Source: Thiobacillus sp.
Lineage (GTDB): Bacteria; Pseudomonadota; Gammaproteobacteria; Burkholderiales; Thiobacillaceae
NCBI GenBank assembly: GCA_030692355.1
Contig: JAUYCF010000076.1
Coordinates: 1 to 64,000 of the forward strand
DNA: 64,000 bases
Reading direction: 5' to 3'
Part shown: positions 38,108 to 47,398 of the stretch, in pieces
Position numbering within the stretch: the first letter of the stretch is position 1
Layout: every line of letters begins with the position of its first letter
Notes under the pieces: model-generated
The model's database searches: none
What the model was told of the DNA's origin: nothing
Seen by the model: the letters and a program-made list of their open reading frames with translations, nothing else
Position numbers and translations under genes: made by a program

Positions 38108-38541
38108 GAACCGATGTCCGCGTTGTTGCCTTCGCCGCCTGCCGCACCGTCCGCGCCCAGGCTGAAAACGTCGATCTCGCCGTGCAGCCCGGGGTTCAGA
38201 TACTGGTAGGGCGCGTTCCAGGGGTCGTTGGGCAGGCGCTCGAGATAGCCGCCGGCTTTCCAGTTGCCGGGAATCGGCCCGGAAGTCGGCTTTTCCACCA
38301 GCGCCTGCAGGCCCTGATCGGTGGCCGGATAGCGCGCGTTATCGAGACGATAAAGGTTCAGCGCCTGCTTGATCGAGGCGATGTCCTGCTTGGCGGCAAC
38401 GATGCGCGCCTCGTCCGGCCGGCCCATGATCTTCGGCACCACCAGCGCGGCGAGAATGCCGAGAATCGCGACCACCACCATGATCTCGATCAGGGTGAAT
38501 CCGCGCGCGGCCTGGCCTGGTTTGTGTGATCCGGATTTCAT
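38095..38541 (-). CDS. gspG: Type II secretion system major pseudopilin GspG
   Basis: ARGFTLIEIMVVVAILGILAALVVPKIMGRPDEARIVAAKQDIASIKQALNLYRLDNARYPATDQGLQALV. Confidence 0.98.
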   Translation of the reverse strand: MKSGSHKPGQAARGFTLIEIMVVVAILGILAALVVPKIMGRPDEARIVAAKQDIASIKQALNLYRLDNARYPATDQGLQALVEKPTSGPIPGNWKAGGYLERLPNDPWNAPYQYLNPGLHGEIDVFSLGADGAAGGEGNNADIGSWEL

Positions 38542-38587
38542 GTCGATCCTTTCCAATTAAATCAACGGGCGCGAAAAAACAGCCCGC

Positions 38588-38615
38588 GTTATAAAAAATT
38601 GCAGCGCGTGCGCAA
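38588..38615 (-). promoter_or_regulatory. Candidate sigma-70 promoter in the gspF-gspG gap
   Basis: Minus strand TTGCGC-N16-TATAAC upstream of gspG. Confidence 0.4.
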
Positions 38616-38667
38616 GGTGATACGGCCGGGTCGCGCGTTCAGCGCAATTCATGCATCGACCGGCGCA

Positions 38668-39885
38668 TCAGCGCACCAACTGGTTCATCTCGAAAATCGG
38701 CAGCAGGATCGCCAGCACGATCACCAGCACCACCACCCCCATCACCACGATCAGCAGCGGCTCCAGCAGGCTGGTCAGCCCCATCACGCGGTTTTCCATT
38801 TCGCGGCTCTGCTGGGCGGCGGCGCGCTCGAGCATGTGCACCAGGCGGCCGCTCGCCTCGCCGCTGGCGATCATGTGCACCAGCATCGGCGGAAACAGTT
38901 TCGCGGCGGCGAGCGCGCGGCTCAGGCTGCCGCCCTCGCGCACCTTGCGCGCCGCCTCTTCCACTGCCTGCCGCATCGGCAGATTGTTCACCACCCCGGC
39001 GCCGGCGTGCAGCGCCGCCAGCAGCGGCACCCCGCTGCCCACCAGAATAGCCAGCGTGCTCGCCAGCTGTGCGCTGTTGACGCCGCGCACCAGCGCGCCC
39101 ACCAGCGGCAGCCGCAGCAGCCAGCGATGAAAACGCAGACGCGTCGGCGGCAGGCGCAGCGCCCGCCGCGCCGCCCAGATCGCCACGGCGATCGCGATCA
39201 GCCACAGCCAGCCGCTGGCGCGCAGAAAATCGCTCAGCCCGATCAGTGCGCGGGTCAGCCACGGCAGCGTCTGGTTGGTATTCTGGAACACGCTCACCAC
39301 CTGCGGCACCACGTAGGTCAAGAGGCCGAGCACCACGGTACCCGCCACCAGCGTGACGATGGCCGGGTAGATGAAGGCCAGTCCGACCTTCTGCCGCAGC
39401 GCCTGATGCGATTCGGTGTAGTCGGCCAGCCGCTCCATCACCTCGCCGAGACGGCCGGACTGCTCGCCGGCCGCGACCAGGGTGACGTACAGCTCGGGGA
39501 ACACGCGCGGATATTTCTGCAGCGCGCGCGCCAGCGAATGCCCCGCCAGCACCTCGCCGCGCACCCCGGCCAGCACCTGGCGCTGATAGTCGGTATCGGC
39601 CTGCTCGATCAGGGCGTTGAGCGTCTGCTCCACCGGCAGGCTGGCGGCCAGCAGGGTGGCGAACTGCCGCGTGACCAGGCTCAGTTGCGTGCCGGACAGA
39701 CCGCGCCGCCAATGCCAGCGGTTGCTGCCGCGCGCCATGGTGGCTTCGGACACCGTCGCTACTTCCGCCACCAGCAGCCCCTGTTCGCGCAGCCGGGCGC
39801 GCAACTGGCGCGCAGTGTCGGCTTCCAGCACGCCCTTCTTCAGGCGGCCGGCAGCGTCGTAAGCCTCGTAGCGAAATGCAGCCAT
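38668..39885 (-). CDS. gspF: Type II secretion system inner membrane protein GspF
   Basis: 405 aa; AAFRYEAYDAAGRLKKGVLEADTARQLRARLREQGL, GspF repeats. Confidence 0.98.
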   Translation of the reverse strand: MAAFRYEAYDAAGRLKKGVLEADTARQLRARLREQGLLVAEVATVSEATMARGSNRWHWRRGLSGTQLSLVTRQFATLLAASLPVEQTLNALIEQADTDYQRQVLAGVRGEVLAGHSLARALQKYPRVFPELYVTLVAAGEQSGRLGEVMERLADYTESHQALRQKVGLAFIYPAIVTLVAGTVVLGLLTYVVPQVVSVFQNTNQTLPWLTRALIGLSDFLRASGWLWLIAIAVAIWAARRALRLPPTRLRFHRWLLRLPLVGALVRGVNSAQLASTLAILVGSGVPLLAALHAGAGVVNNLPMRQAVEEAARKVREGGSLSRALAAAKLFPPMLVHMIASGEASGRLVHMLERAAAQQSREMENRVMGLTSLLEPLLIVVMGVVVLVIVLAILLPIFEMNQLVR

Positions 39886-39899
39886 GCCGATCCAGCCGC

Positions 39900-41414
39900 T
39901 CAGGCTTCGCGCGTCACGCGCAGCACTTCTTCCAGTGCGGTGTCGCCGGCACGCACCCAGCGCATGCCGTCCTGGCGCATGCTGGCCATGCCTTGCGCCA
40001 CGGCGTGGCCGCGCAGGTTCTGTTCGGACGCGCCGTCGTGGATCATGCGGCGCAGCGGCTCGTCGACCGCGAGCAATTCATAGATGCCGGTACGGCCGCG
40101 ATAGCCGGTGGAATTGCAGCTCGGGCAGCCGACTGCGCTGAACAACGGCCCGTCCAGCGCAGGCTCCCCGATCGCCGCGCGTTCCTTGTCACTCGCCGCG
40201 TGCGGCTGGCGACACAGCGGGCACAGCCTGCGCACCAGGCGCTGGCCGAGCACGCCCAGGAGGCTCGATGCCAGCAGAAAAGGCTCGATCCCCATGTCGA
40301 TCAGACGCGTCACCGAACTGGCAGCATCGTTGGTGTGCAGCGTCGCCAGCACCAGATGGCCGGTGAGCGAAGCCTGCACCGCAATCTGCGCGGTCTCCAG
40401 GTCGCGGATTTCGCCGATCATGATGACGTCCGGATCCTGTCGCAGGATGGAGCGCAGCGCGCGCGCAAAAGTCAGCTCGATGCGCGGGTTGGCCTGGGTC
40501 TGGCCGATACCGTCGAGGTCGTACTCGATCGGGTCCTCCACCGTCATGATGTTGAGCGTCTTGGCGTCGAGCCTTGAGAGCGCCGCATAGAGCGTGGTGG
40601 TTTTTCCCGAGCCGGTCGGCCCGGTCACCAGCACGATGCCGTGCGGGCGGCGGATCAGCTCGTCAAGCCCGGTCAGGGTGTGGTCGCTCATGCCGAGGCG
40701 GCCCAGCTCCAGCCGCCCCGCCTGCTTGTCGAGCAGACGCAGCACCACGCGCTCGCCGTGGCCGGTGGGCAGTGTCGACACCCGCACATCCACCGGCCGC
40801 CCGGCCAGCCGCAGGGTGATGCGGCCGTCCTGCGGCAGGCGCTTCTCGGCGATGTCGAGCTGCGCCATCACCTTGATGCGCGAAACGATCGCCGCGTGCA
40901 GCGCGCGCTTCGGCTCGATCACGTCGCGCAGTGCGCCGTCCATGCGAAAGCGCACCACCGAGCGCGTCTCGTAGGGTTCGATATGGATGTCGGACGCATT
41001 CTCGCGCAGCGCCTGCGTCAGCAGCGCATTGATGAGGCGAATGATCGGCGCGTCGTCCTCGCTTTCCAGCAGGTCGGCCACCTCGGGAATGTCCTGCGCC
41101 AGCTGCTGCAGGTCCATTCCCTGCGCCATGTCGTCGACCAGACTGGCCGCCTGGTTTTCGCCACGCGCATAGGCCAGTGTCAGGACGCGCTCGAACTGCT
41201 CCGGCGCCAGCACCTGCGTCTGCAGCGGGCACTTGAGGATGCGCCGCACCTCGGCCAGGGTGGCGGGCTCGGCGCCCTCGCGCAGCCACACCTCCATCTC
41301 GTCGCCGACGCGCCGCGCCACCAGCACCCCGCGGGTGCGTGCAAAGCCGTAAGGCAGCAGTGTGGCGAGCTGCGAATCCGGAACGTGGGTCGCGGTCGTA
41401 TCCATGACAGGCAT
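39900..41414 (-). CDS. gspE: Type II secretion system ATPase GspE
   Basis: GIVLVTGPTGSGKTTTLYAALSRL; Asp/His boxes; CPLCRQ...CPSCNSTGYRGRTGIYELL zinc motif. Confidence 0.98.
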   Translation of the reverse strand: MPVMDTTATHVPDSQLATLLPYGFARTRGVLVARRVGDEMEVWLREGAEPATLAEVRRILKCPLQTQVLAPEQFERVLTLAYARGENQAASLVDDMAQGMDLQQLAQDIPEVADLLESEDDAPIIRLINALLTQALRENASDIHIEPYETRSVVRFRMDGALRDVIEPKRALHAAIVSRIKVMAQLDIAEKRLPQDGRITLRLAGRPVDVRVSTLPTGHGERVVLRLLDKQAGRLELGRLGMSDHTLTGLDELIRRPHGIVLVTGPTGSGKTTTLYAALSRLDAKTLNIMTVEDPIEYDLDGIGQTQANPRIELTFARALRSILRQDPDVIMIGEIRDLETAQIAVQASLTGHLVLATLHTNDAASSVTRLIDMGIEPFLLASSLLGVLGQRLVRRLCPLCRQPHAASDKERAAIGEPALDGPLFSAVGCPSCNSTGYRGRTGIYELLAVDEPLRRMIHDGASEQNLRGHAVAQGMASMRQDGMRWVRAGDTALEEVLRVTREA

Positions 41415-43498
41415 CAGGGCGCCGTCAGTGGCGTGTTCTGGGCGGGCTGCGGCGGCTGGTTGAGCAGCTGGGGCAGCGGCGGATTCATCAGCTCGGGCAG
41501 CGGCTCCATCTGCATGTCGGGCAGGGCAAAATGCGGCTGCATGCGGAACTCGGCCTGTTTCTGCCGGATGAAGTCATAACGCTCGCCGGTCAGCACGTCC
41601 GAACTGCTGGTGTCGCGCAGCACGTGCGGTCGCAGGAACACCATCAGGTTGGTTTTCATACGCTTGCGCTTTTCCGACCTGAACAGATGGCCGACCAGTG
41701 GGATGTCCCCCAGCAGCGGCACCCTGTCGACACCGTCCTGCATGGTGTCCTGGATCAGCCCGCCGATGACGATGATGCGGCCGTCGTCGACCAGCACCGT
41801 GGAATCGATGGAGCGCATGTCGGTGATGATGTCGGCCGCCGTGGTGGTCGGGCGCAGGCTGGAAATCTCCTGATAGATCTGCAGCTTGACCGAGCCGCCT
41901 TCCGACACCTGCGGCCGCACCCTCAACGTCAGTCCGACGTCGCGGCGTTCGATGGTCTGGAACGGACTCGGCGTGGTGGTCGAGCCGGTCTGCGCATACT
42001 GGCCGGTGATGAAGGGCACATTCTGGCCGATCACGATCTTCGCCTCCTCGTTGTCCATGGTCAGCAGGTTGGGCGTCGACAGGATGTTGGCGTTAGCGTC
42101 CGATTCCAGCGCCCGCGCCAGCGCGCCGAGGTTGGTCACCACGCCGAGACCGGGGATGTCGATGGTGCCGCTGACGATGCCGATGTTCAGCCCCTGCCCC
42201 AGGGTGCCGAGGTTGACCGCGGCGTCGAGGATGTTGCTGCCGGTATTGCGGCCGCCGAGGTTGGTGCCGCCGATAAAATTCGTGCCGCTCTTCTCGATGC
42301 CGCGCAGGTCCTGCCACTGGATGCCGAACTCGGCCGCTTTCTCGGCGGTGATCTCCACCACCAGCGCCTCGACGAACACCTGTGCGCGGCGCGCGTCGAG
42401 CTTGTCGATTACCGCGCGCAGCGCATTGTAGGTCACGTCCGGCGCGCTGATGACGAGCGAGTTGGTCGCCGTGTCGGCGAGGATCATGCTGCCGCCGGCG
42501 GCGCCGGATACGGGGCTGACGCTGGCCGTCTGGCTGGCGGCCGGCGTGGTTCCCGTCATGCTGGCCGTCACCGGCCCAATCGGCGCCTCGCCGGTCAGAA
42601 TGCCGCGCAGGGTCTCGGCCAGCTTCGCCGCTTCGGCATTGCGCAGGTACACCACATGAATGTTGCCGCCCGCCGCGCCCGCCACATCGAGCCCGGCGAC
42701 CAGGCCGCGCAGCGTCTGGATGCGCGATGGATTGTCGCTGCGCACCAGCAGCGAATTCGAGCGCACATCCGGCACGATCATCAGCCGCGCACCGCCCGGC
42801 TGCCCCGCCGCCGCGGCACCCTCGGACATCAGCCGCCCCAGCGACTGCGCCACGTCCACCGCCGATACATGGTTCAGCCGGATCAGCGCGGTATCGTTTG
42901 CGCTCGGCTGGTCGACCGCCTCGATGACCGCGTTCAGCCGGCGCACATTGTCGGCATAATCGGTAATCACCAGCGTGTTGCTGCTGGGCAGTACCGCGAT
43001 GGCGTTGTTGGGACCGATCAGCGGCCGCAGCACCGGCATCAATTGCGCGGCGGACTCATGCTGCAGCGGGTAAACCTGGGTGATGATCCGGTCGCCGCTC
43101 TCGCTGACCTGCTTGCCGCGGGTCACGCTGTAATTCTGCTTCGCCTCCGCTTCCGGCACGATCTTCACCACCCCGCGGCCCTCGATCGCCGAGAAGCCCT
43201 GCATGCGCAGCGCCGACAGCAGGATCGGATACACCTGATCGCGCGGCACCGGCCTCGCCGAAGTGATGATCACCGTGCCCTTGACGCGCGGATCGATGAT
43301 GAAGTTCTTGCCGGTGAGTTCGCCCACCGCCTTGATCACCGAGGGAATATCGGCGTTGACGAAATTGAGAACGACCGGGTCAGCCTGGGTCCGGGTCTGG
43401 GCCTGGGTCTGCAACGGCGGCAGCGCCAGCGCAAACAACAGGACGCTCAACGTCAGCCGGCGGGGGAAACCCGATCGTGTTTTTTTCATGTTGTTCAT
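41414..43498 (-). CDS. gspD: Type II secretion system secretin GspD
   Basis: 694 aa; VVLNFVNADIPSVIKAVGELTGKNFIIDPRVKGTVIITSARPV; C-terminal secretin domain. Confidence 0.98.
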   Translation of the reverse strand: MNNMKKTRSGFPRRLTLSVLLFALALPPLQTQAQTRTQADPVVLNFVNADIPSVIKAVGELTGKNFIIDPRVKGTVIITSARPVPRDQVYPILLSALRMQGFSAIEGRGVVKIVPEAEAKQNYSVTRGKQVSESGDRIITQVYPLQHESAAQLMPVLRPLIGPNNAIAVLPSSNTLVITDYADNVRRLNAVIEAVDQPSANDTALIRLNHVSAVDVAQSLGRLMSEGAAAAGQPGGARLMIVPDVRSNSLLVRSDNPSRIQTLRGLVAGLDVAGAAGGNIHVVYLRNAEAAKLAETLRGILTGEAPIGPVTASMTGTTPAASQTASVSPVSGAAGGSMILADTATNSLVISAPDVTYNALRAVIDKLDARRAQVFVEALVVEITAEKAAEFGIQWQDLRGIEKSGTNFIGGTNLGGRNTGSNILDAAVNLGTLGQGLNIGIVSGTIDIPGLGVVTNLGALARALESDANANILSTPNLLTMDNEEAKIVIGQNVPFITGQYAQTGSTTTPSPFQTIERRDVGLTLRVRPQVSEGGSVKLQIYQEISSLRPTTTAADIITDMRSIDSTVLVDDGRIIVIGGLIQDTMQDGVDRVPLLGDIPLVGHLFRSEKRKRMKTNLMVFLRPHVLRDTSSSDVLTGERYDFIRQKQAEFRMQPHFALPDMQMEPLPELMNPPLPQLLNQPPQPAQNTPLTAP

Positions 43499-43503
43499 TG
43501 TTT

Positions 43504-44316
43504 CTACTGCAGCCTGTAGGAAAGAGTAAACGGCTTGCCCTGGCGTTCGCCCACTACGGTGAGGCGCTGCACCCCCTCCGTACCGGACACCTGCCGCGCA
43601 AAGTCCTGCACATTGGCAACCGGCATGCCATTGACCATGCGCAGCGTGTCCCCGCTTTGCAGGCCCAGCCGCGCAGCCAGCCCGTCACCCGTCACCGTGG
43701 TCAGCACCAGGCCGGGCTGCGCGCCACTCCCGGCGCGCGCCTGAACCCCGAGACTTTGCGGGTTGGCCAAGGCCTGGTTGAATTCATTGCGGGAAACCGG
43801 AATGTCGCCGCCGGCCAGCGCCAGCGGCTGCCCCACCGCATCCAGTTCAAGGCGCTCACGCATCCCGCGGTTGAGCAAAATCACGTGGTCGGGGGCCACC
43901 GAGTCCAGCACCACGCCCGGCACGATTTCATAACCGGTGGCAACGGCCTGATCCTGCCCGTCAACGCCCAGAATCGCCATCGCCGGCTGGCCGCCCAGTG
44001 CTGCGAACACCCCGCGCAGCTTCAGGTTGAGCGAGGTCACCGGCTCATCGCGCGCATCCGCCGCCCCCCGCGCCGCGCCGAACAGATGCGCCGCACGCAG
44101 CGTAGCCAGTTGCGCGCCCGGCTTGATGTCGGCGCGCGCGTCGCTTGCCGGCAGCGGCGGCACAGGCGCGGCAAAGCGCCAGGTCCAGTGCGCCAGCAAG
44201 GCCGCCAGCGCCAGCAGCAACAGCAGATTTAACGGTGCACCCAACCAGGAAGCGCGACGCAACGAGACGAAAAGGGGAGCGAGCAGCATCGCGTTCAAGC
44301 TTCCTATAAAAGGCAT
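43504..44316 (-). CDS. gspC: Type II secretion system protein GspC
   Basis: N-terminal TM, SLNLKLRGVFAALGGQPAMAILGVDGQDQAVATGYEIVPG and PDZ-like domain; upstream of gspD. Confidence 0.93.
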   Translation of the reverse strand: MPFIGSLNAMLLAPLFVSLRRASWLGAPLNLLLLLALAALLAHWTWRFAAPVPPLPASDARADIKPGAQLATLRAAHLFGAARGAADARDEPVTSLNLKLRGVFAALGGQPAMAILGVDGQDQAVATGYEIVPGVVLDSVAPDHVILLNRGMRERLELDAVGQPLALAGGDIPVSRNEFNQALANPQSLGVQARAGSGAQPGLVLTTVTGDGLAARLGLQSGDTLRMVNGMPVANVQDFARQVSGTEGVQRLTVVGERQGKPFTLSYRLQ

Positions 44317-44428
44317 GGCGGCGCAACCCGGCGGGCCGCCCAAGCGCCCGGGTGCCGCGGCGATTCGGCCGGGCAGGAGGGTGACATCGGCCGGGAAGAA
44401 ACGCGACACGCGCGTTCGATCGACGGCA

Positions 44429-45847
44429 TTATTCCTCAATTCCGTAGCGCTTGACCTTGCGCCACAACGTCGATTTGTCGATTCCGAGGATTTCCGCCGC
44501 CAGCGCGCGGTCGCCGTGCGTCTCGCGCAGGGTCTTGCGGATGAAATAGGCCTCCACTTCGTCAAGGCTTTGCGGCGGCAGATAGTCGAGGGCGCGGCCG
44601 CGCGGGTCCTTATGTTCGGTCAGCCGCGGCGGCAGCACATCGGCATCGATATGATCCGACTCGGCAAGAATGATCATGCGCTGGATGATGTTTTCCAGTT
44701 CGCGCACGTTGCCGGGCCAGTCATAACGCATCAGCGCGCCGAGCACGGTGGTGCTGACGCCGCCGATGTGCTTGCCGAGGCGCAACGAATGCTTGTTCAG
44801 CAGATAGTAGGTCAGCAGCGCGATATCCTCGCGCCGCTCGCGCAGCGGCGGAACGCTGATCTCCATCACCGACAGACGATAGAAGAGGTCTTCACGAAAC
44901 TGGCCGCTTTCCACCAGTTCGGGGATCGGCCGGTTGCTGGCGGCGATCACGCGGACATCGACGTGGACGGGTTCGGTGGCGCCGGTCGGGTAGAAACTGC
45001 CGTCCTGCAGCACGCGCAGCAGCTTGGCCTGCAACGCCAGCGGGGCATTGTTGATCTCGTCGAGGAACAGGGTGCCGCCATCGGCAACCTCGAACAGGCC
45101 GGGCTTGTTGCGCTCGGCGCCGGTAAAGGAACCCTTGCGAAAGCCGAACAGCTCGCTTTCGATCAGGTTTTCCGGGATCGCCGCGCAGTTGATGGCGACG
45201 AAGGACTTGTCGCGGCGCTTGCCGCGCTGGTGGATCTGGCGTGCCACCAGCTCTTTGCCGCTGCCGCTTTCACCGAAGATCAACACACTGGAGTCGTAGG
45301 CGGCGGCGGCGTCGATCAGGCGGTCGACCCGTTCCTTCGCCTGGGACTGGCCGATGATCTCGCCGCTTTCCTCGTAGGCACGGCTTTGCCGACGCAGGCG
45401 CTGGTTCTCGGTCGAGAGCAGGTAAAAACCGAGCGCCTTTTCCACTACGCAGCGCAGCTTGATGGTGTCGAACGGCTTCTGGACGTAATCGTAGGCGCCT
45501 TCCTTGAGGGCGTCGATGGCGGACTCGATGGTGGCATGGCCGGTGATCAGCACGACCTGGGTCTGCGGGTCATGCGATTTCACGAACTTGAGCAGATCGA
45601 GACCATCGGCGCCCGGCATGCGGAGATCGGAGAGCACGACGGCGACGTCGTTGTTTTCGAGGAAATCCATCGCCTCGTGCGCGTTCTCGGCGCTGGCCAC
45701 CTTGAACGTCATCGACGACTCGGCCAGCACGGCGAGGATCAGCTCACGCATGTTGCGGTCATCCTCGGTAACCAGAATGGTCGGGATGGCATCGGCCATG
45801 CCGGCATCCTTGTCATTGCCGCGTGGAGCGGAGGCATCCTGTTTCAT
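44429..45847 (-). CDS. Sigma-54-dependent two-component response regulator (NtrC family)
   Basis: Receiver domain TILVTEDDRNMRE...VVLSDLRMPGADG; AAA+ FGESGSGKELVARQIH, GSFTGA; Fis HTH LAAEILGIDKSTLWRKVKRYGIEE. Confidence 0.96.
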   Translation of the reverse strand: MKQDASAPRGNDKDAGMADAIPTILVTEDDRNMRELILAVLAESSMTFKVASAENAHEAMDFLENNDVAVVLSDLRMPGADGLDLLKFVKSHDPQTQVVLITGHATIESAIDALKEGAYDYVQKPFDTIKLRCVVEKALGFYLLSTENQRLRRQSRAYEESGEIIGQSQAKERVDRLIDAAAAYDSSVLIFGESGSGKELVARQIHQRGKRRDKSFVAINCAAIPENLIESELFGFRKGSFTGAERNKPGLFEVADGGTLFLDEINNAPLALQAKLLRVLQDGSFYPTGATEPVHVDVRVIAASNRPIPELVESGQFREDLFYRLSVMEISVPPLRERREDIALLTYYLLNKHSLRLGKHIGGVSTTVLGALMRYDWPGNVRELENIIQRMIILAESDHIDADVLPPRLTEHKDPRGRALDYLPPQSLDEVEAYFIRKTLRETHGDRALAAEILGIDKSTLWRKVKRYGIEE

Positions 45848-47289
45848 GATTTTGCCCGTTCCAGGTCGACTGCCGGCAGTTTGACGATAAAACACGCGCC
45901 TTCGCCATTCGCGGCATCATAAGCAATAAAGCCGCCACGTTTTGTAACGATTGCCTGGCTGATGGACAGGCCAAGCCCGGAGCCATGCCCGACGTCCTTG
46001 GTGGAAAAGAAGGGGTCGAACAAGCGCTTGCGGATATCCTGCGGCACGCCCGGGCCATTGTCCGAAATCGCGATGGCGGCATAGGCGTCCTCCGCCCAGG
46101 TGCGCACGACGATGCGCGGCGACGATGTCTTGTCGAGCGCGTCGATGGCATTGACCAGCAGGTTGCTCAAAACGATGTCGATCTGGCCGCACCCCCCCTC
46201 GACAACCAGCGTTTCCGGGCACAGGTCCAGCACGATTTCGATCCGGTAGCGTTTAAGCCTGCAATTGATGAATGTCTCGGTCAACTCTTGTGCCAGCTGG
46301 TTCAGATCGCAGGTCTCGCCGCTGCACTTGTCCTTGCGCGCGTAGTCGAGCAATTCCTGCACCACGCGCGAGCAGCGCTGCGTCTCGTCGGCGATGATGC
46401 GGGCATAGCCCGCCAGTTTTGGATGCCCGGCCGCGCCCCGGTCGAGCAGTTGCGCATAGCCAAGTATATTGCCAAGGGGCGTGTTCAGTTCGTGCGCGAC
46501 GCCGGCTGCCAGCTGGCCCATCGCCACCAGCTTCTCGCGCGTCGCAACGCTTTCCATCAGTTGGCGATATTCGGTGATGTCCTGCAGGATCAACACGCCG
46601 CCCATGTCGTTTTCCTCATCGCTATAGAAGGCGAGGTTGAGCGAGAAAAAACGCTTGCCGCCCCCGACGTTGAGGGCAATTTCCTGGTTTCGGATCATGT
46701 GCTTGTAGAGAAAGGCATCGCGCAGCAGTTCACGGTCGTGCTCGTTGACGTCGAGCAGTTCGAACAGGTTTGCGCCGATCAGCGCGCCCGGCCGGACTCC
46801 GAACAGCGCATCCGCCTGGCGGTTGGCGATGGTGACGCGCAAATCGTCGGCCAGACTCAGCAGGGCGCCCGGCAGGCTTTGCAGAATGGTGTTGCTGCGG
46901 TTGCGCTCGTTGAGAAAGCGCCCCTGACATTCCTCCACGGTCTGGAACATCATCCGCAGCGTGGCGATGGTGGTGTTGTATTCCGGTATCAGGCGGCCGA
47001 TGCTGGTCCATGCGTAGGGTTCGGCCGAGGCCGGCTCCAGCAGACCTTCGCGCGCGTGAAGAATGCCAAGCTCAAGCCGCCTCAGCGCGGCCCGTTCGCC
47101 AAGCAGGCGCACGATCAGATAGGCGAACAGGGCGGCCAGCAGGAAACCGGATAGCCAGAGCAGGTGCGATTCATTCCAGAAAGGACCCAAAAAGGCATAC
47201 AGCAGGCCGGCCAGCAATGCAATCGCGGCCGGCAGCAGGTGGCCGGGAAAGATTGAAATGAAGGGGCGCCGGTTGGCTGTCCCCCGCAA
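45844..47289 (-). CDS. Sensor histidine kinase (TM + PAS + HisKA + HATPase)
   Basis: Two TM helices, PAS region, H-box AAGVAHELNTPLGNILGYAQLL, ISDNGPGVP, GSGLGLSISQAIV; 4-bp overlap with the response regulator. Confidence 0.95.
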   Translation of the reverse strand: MRGTANRRPFISIFPGHLLPAAIALLAGLLYAFLGPFWNESHLLWLSGFLLAALFAYLIVRLLGERAALRRLELGILHAREGLLEPASAEPYAWTSIGRLIPEYNTTIATLRMMFQTVEECQGRFLNERNRSNTILQSLPGALLSLADDLRVTIANRQADALFGVRPGALIGANLFELLDVNEHDRELLRDAFLYKHMIRNQEIALNVGGGKRFFSLNLAFYSDEENDMGGVLILQDITEYRQLMESVATREKLVAMGQLAAGVAHELNTPLGNILGYAQLLDRGAAGHPKLAGYARIIADETQRCSRVVQELLDYARKDKCSGETCDLNQLAQELTETFINCRLKRYRIEIVLDLCPETLVVEGGCGQIDIVLSNLLVNAIDALDKTSSPRIVVRTWAEDAYAAIAISDNGPGVPQDIRKRLFDPFFSTKDVGHGSGLGLSISQAIVTKRGGFIAYDAANGEGACFIVKLPAVDLERAKS

Positions 47290-47340
47290 ACTCAGCGATT
47301 TGATGGCAATACCTCTTGACTACTTGATTGGCACAACACG

Positions 47341-47376
47341 AAAAAAAACACGGCCGCCAGTCACCGGGCGGCCGTG
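47341..47376 (-). terminator. Rho-independent terminator after the porin gene
   Basis: Perfect 10-bp stem cacggccgcc/ggcggccgtg followed on the minus strand by a T run (plus-strand A8). Confidence 0.9.
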
Positions 47377-47398
47377 CAGAACCACTGCAAGAGACGGA

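Noticed and set aside
38565-38590. cgggc/gcccg inverted repeat near the gspG start
   Set aside because: Only 5 bp with a poly-A loop; likely chance.
41531-43519. 662-aa plus-strand ORF opposite gspD
   Set aside because: Antisense artefact of a GC-rich secretin gene.
44027-45922. 631-aa plus-strand ORF opposite the sigma-54 regulator
   Set aside because: Antisense artefact; the minus strand carries complete receiver, AAA+ and Fis domains.
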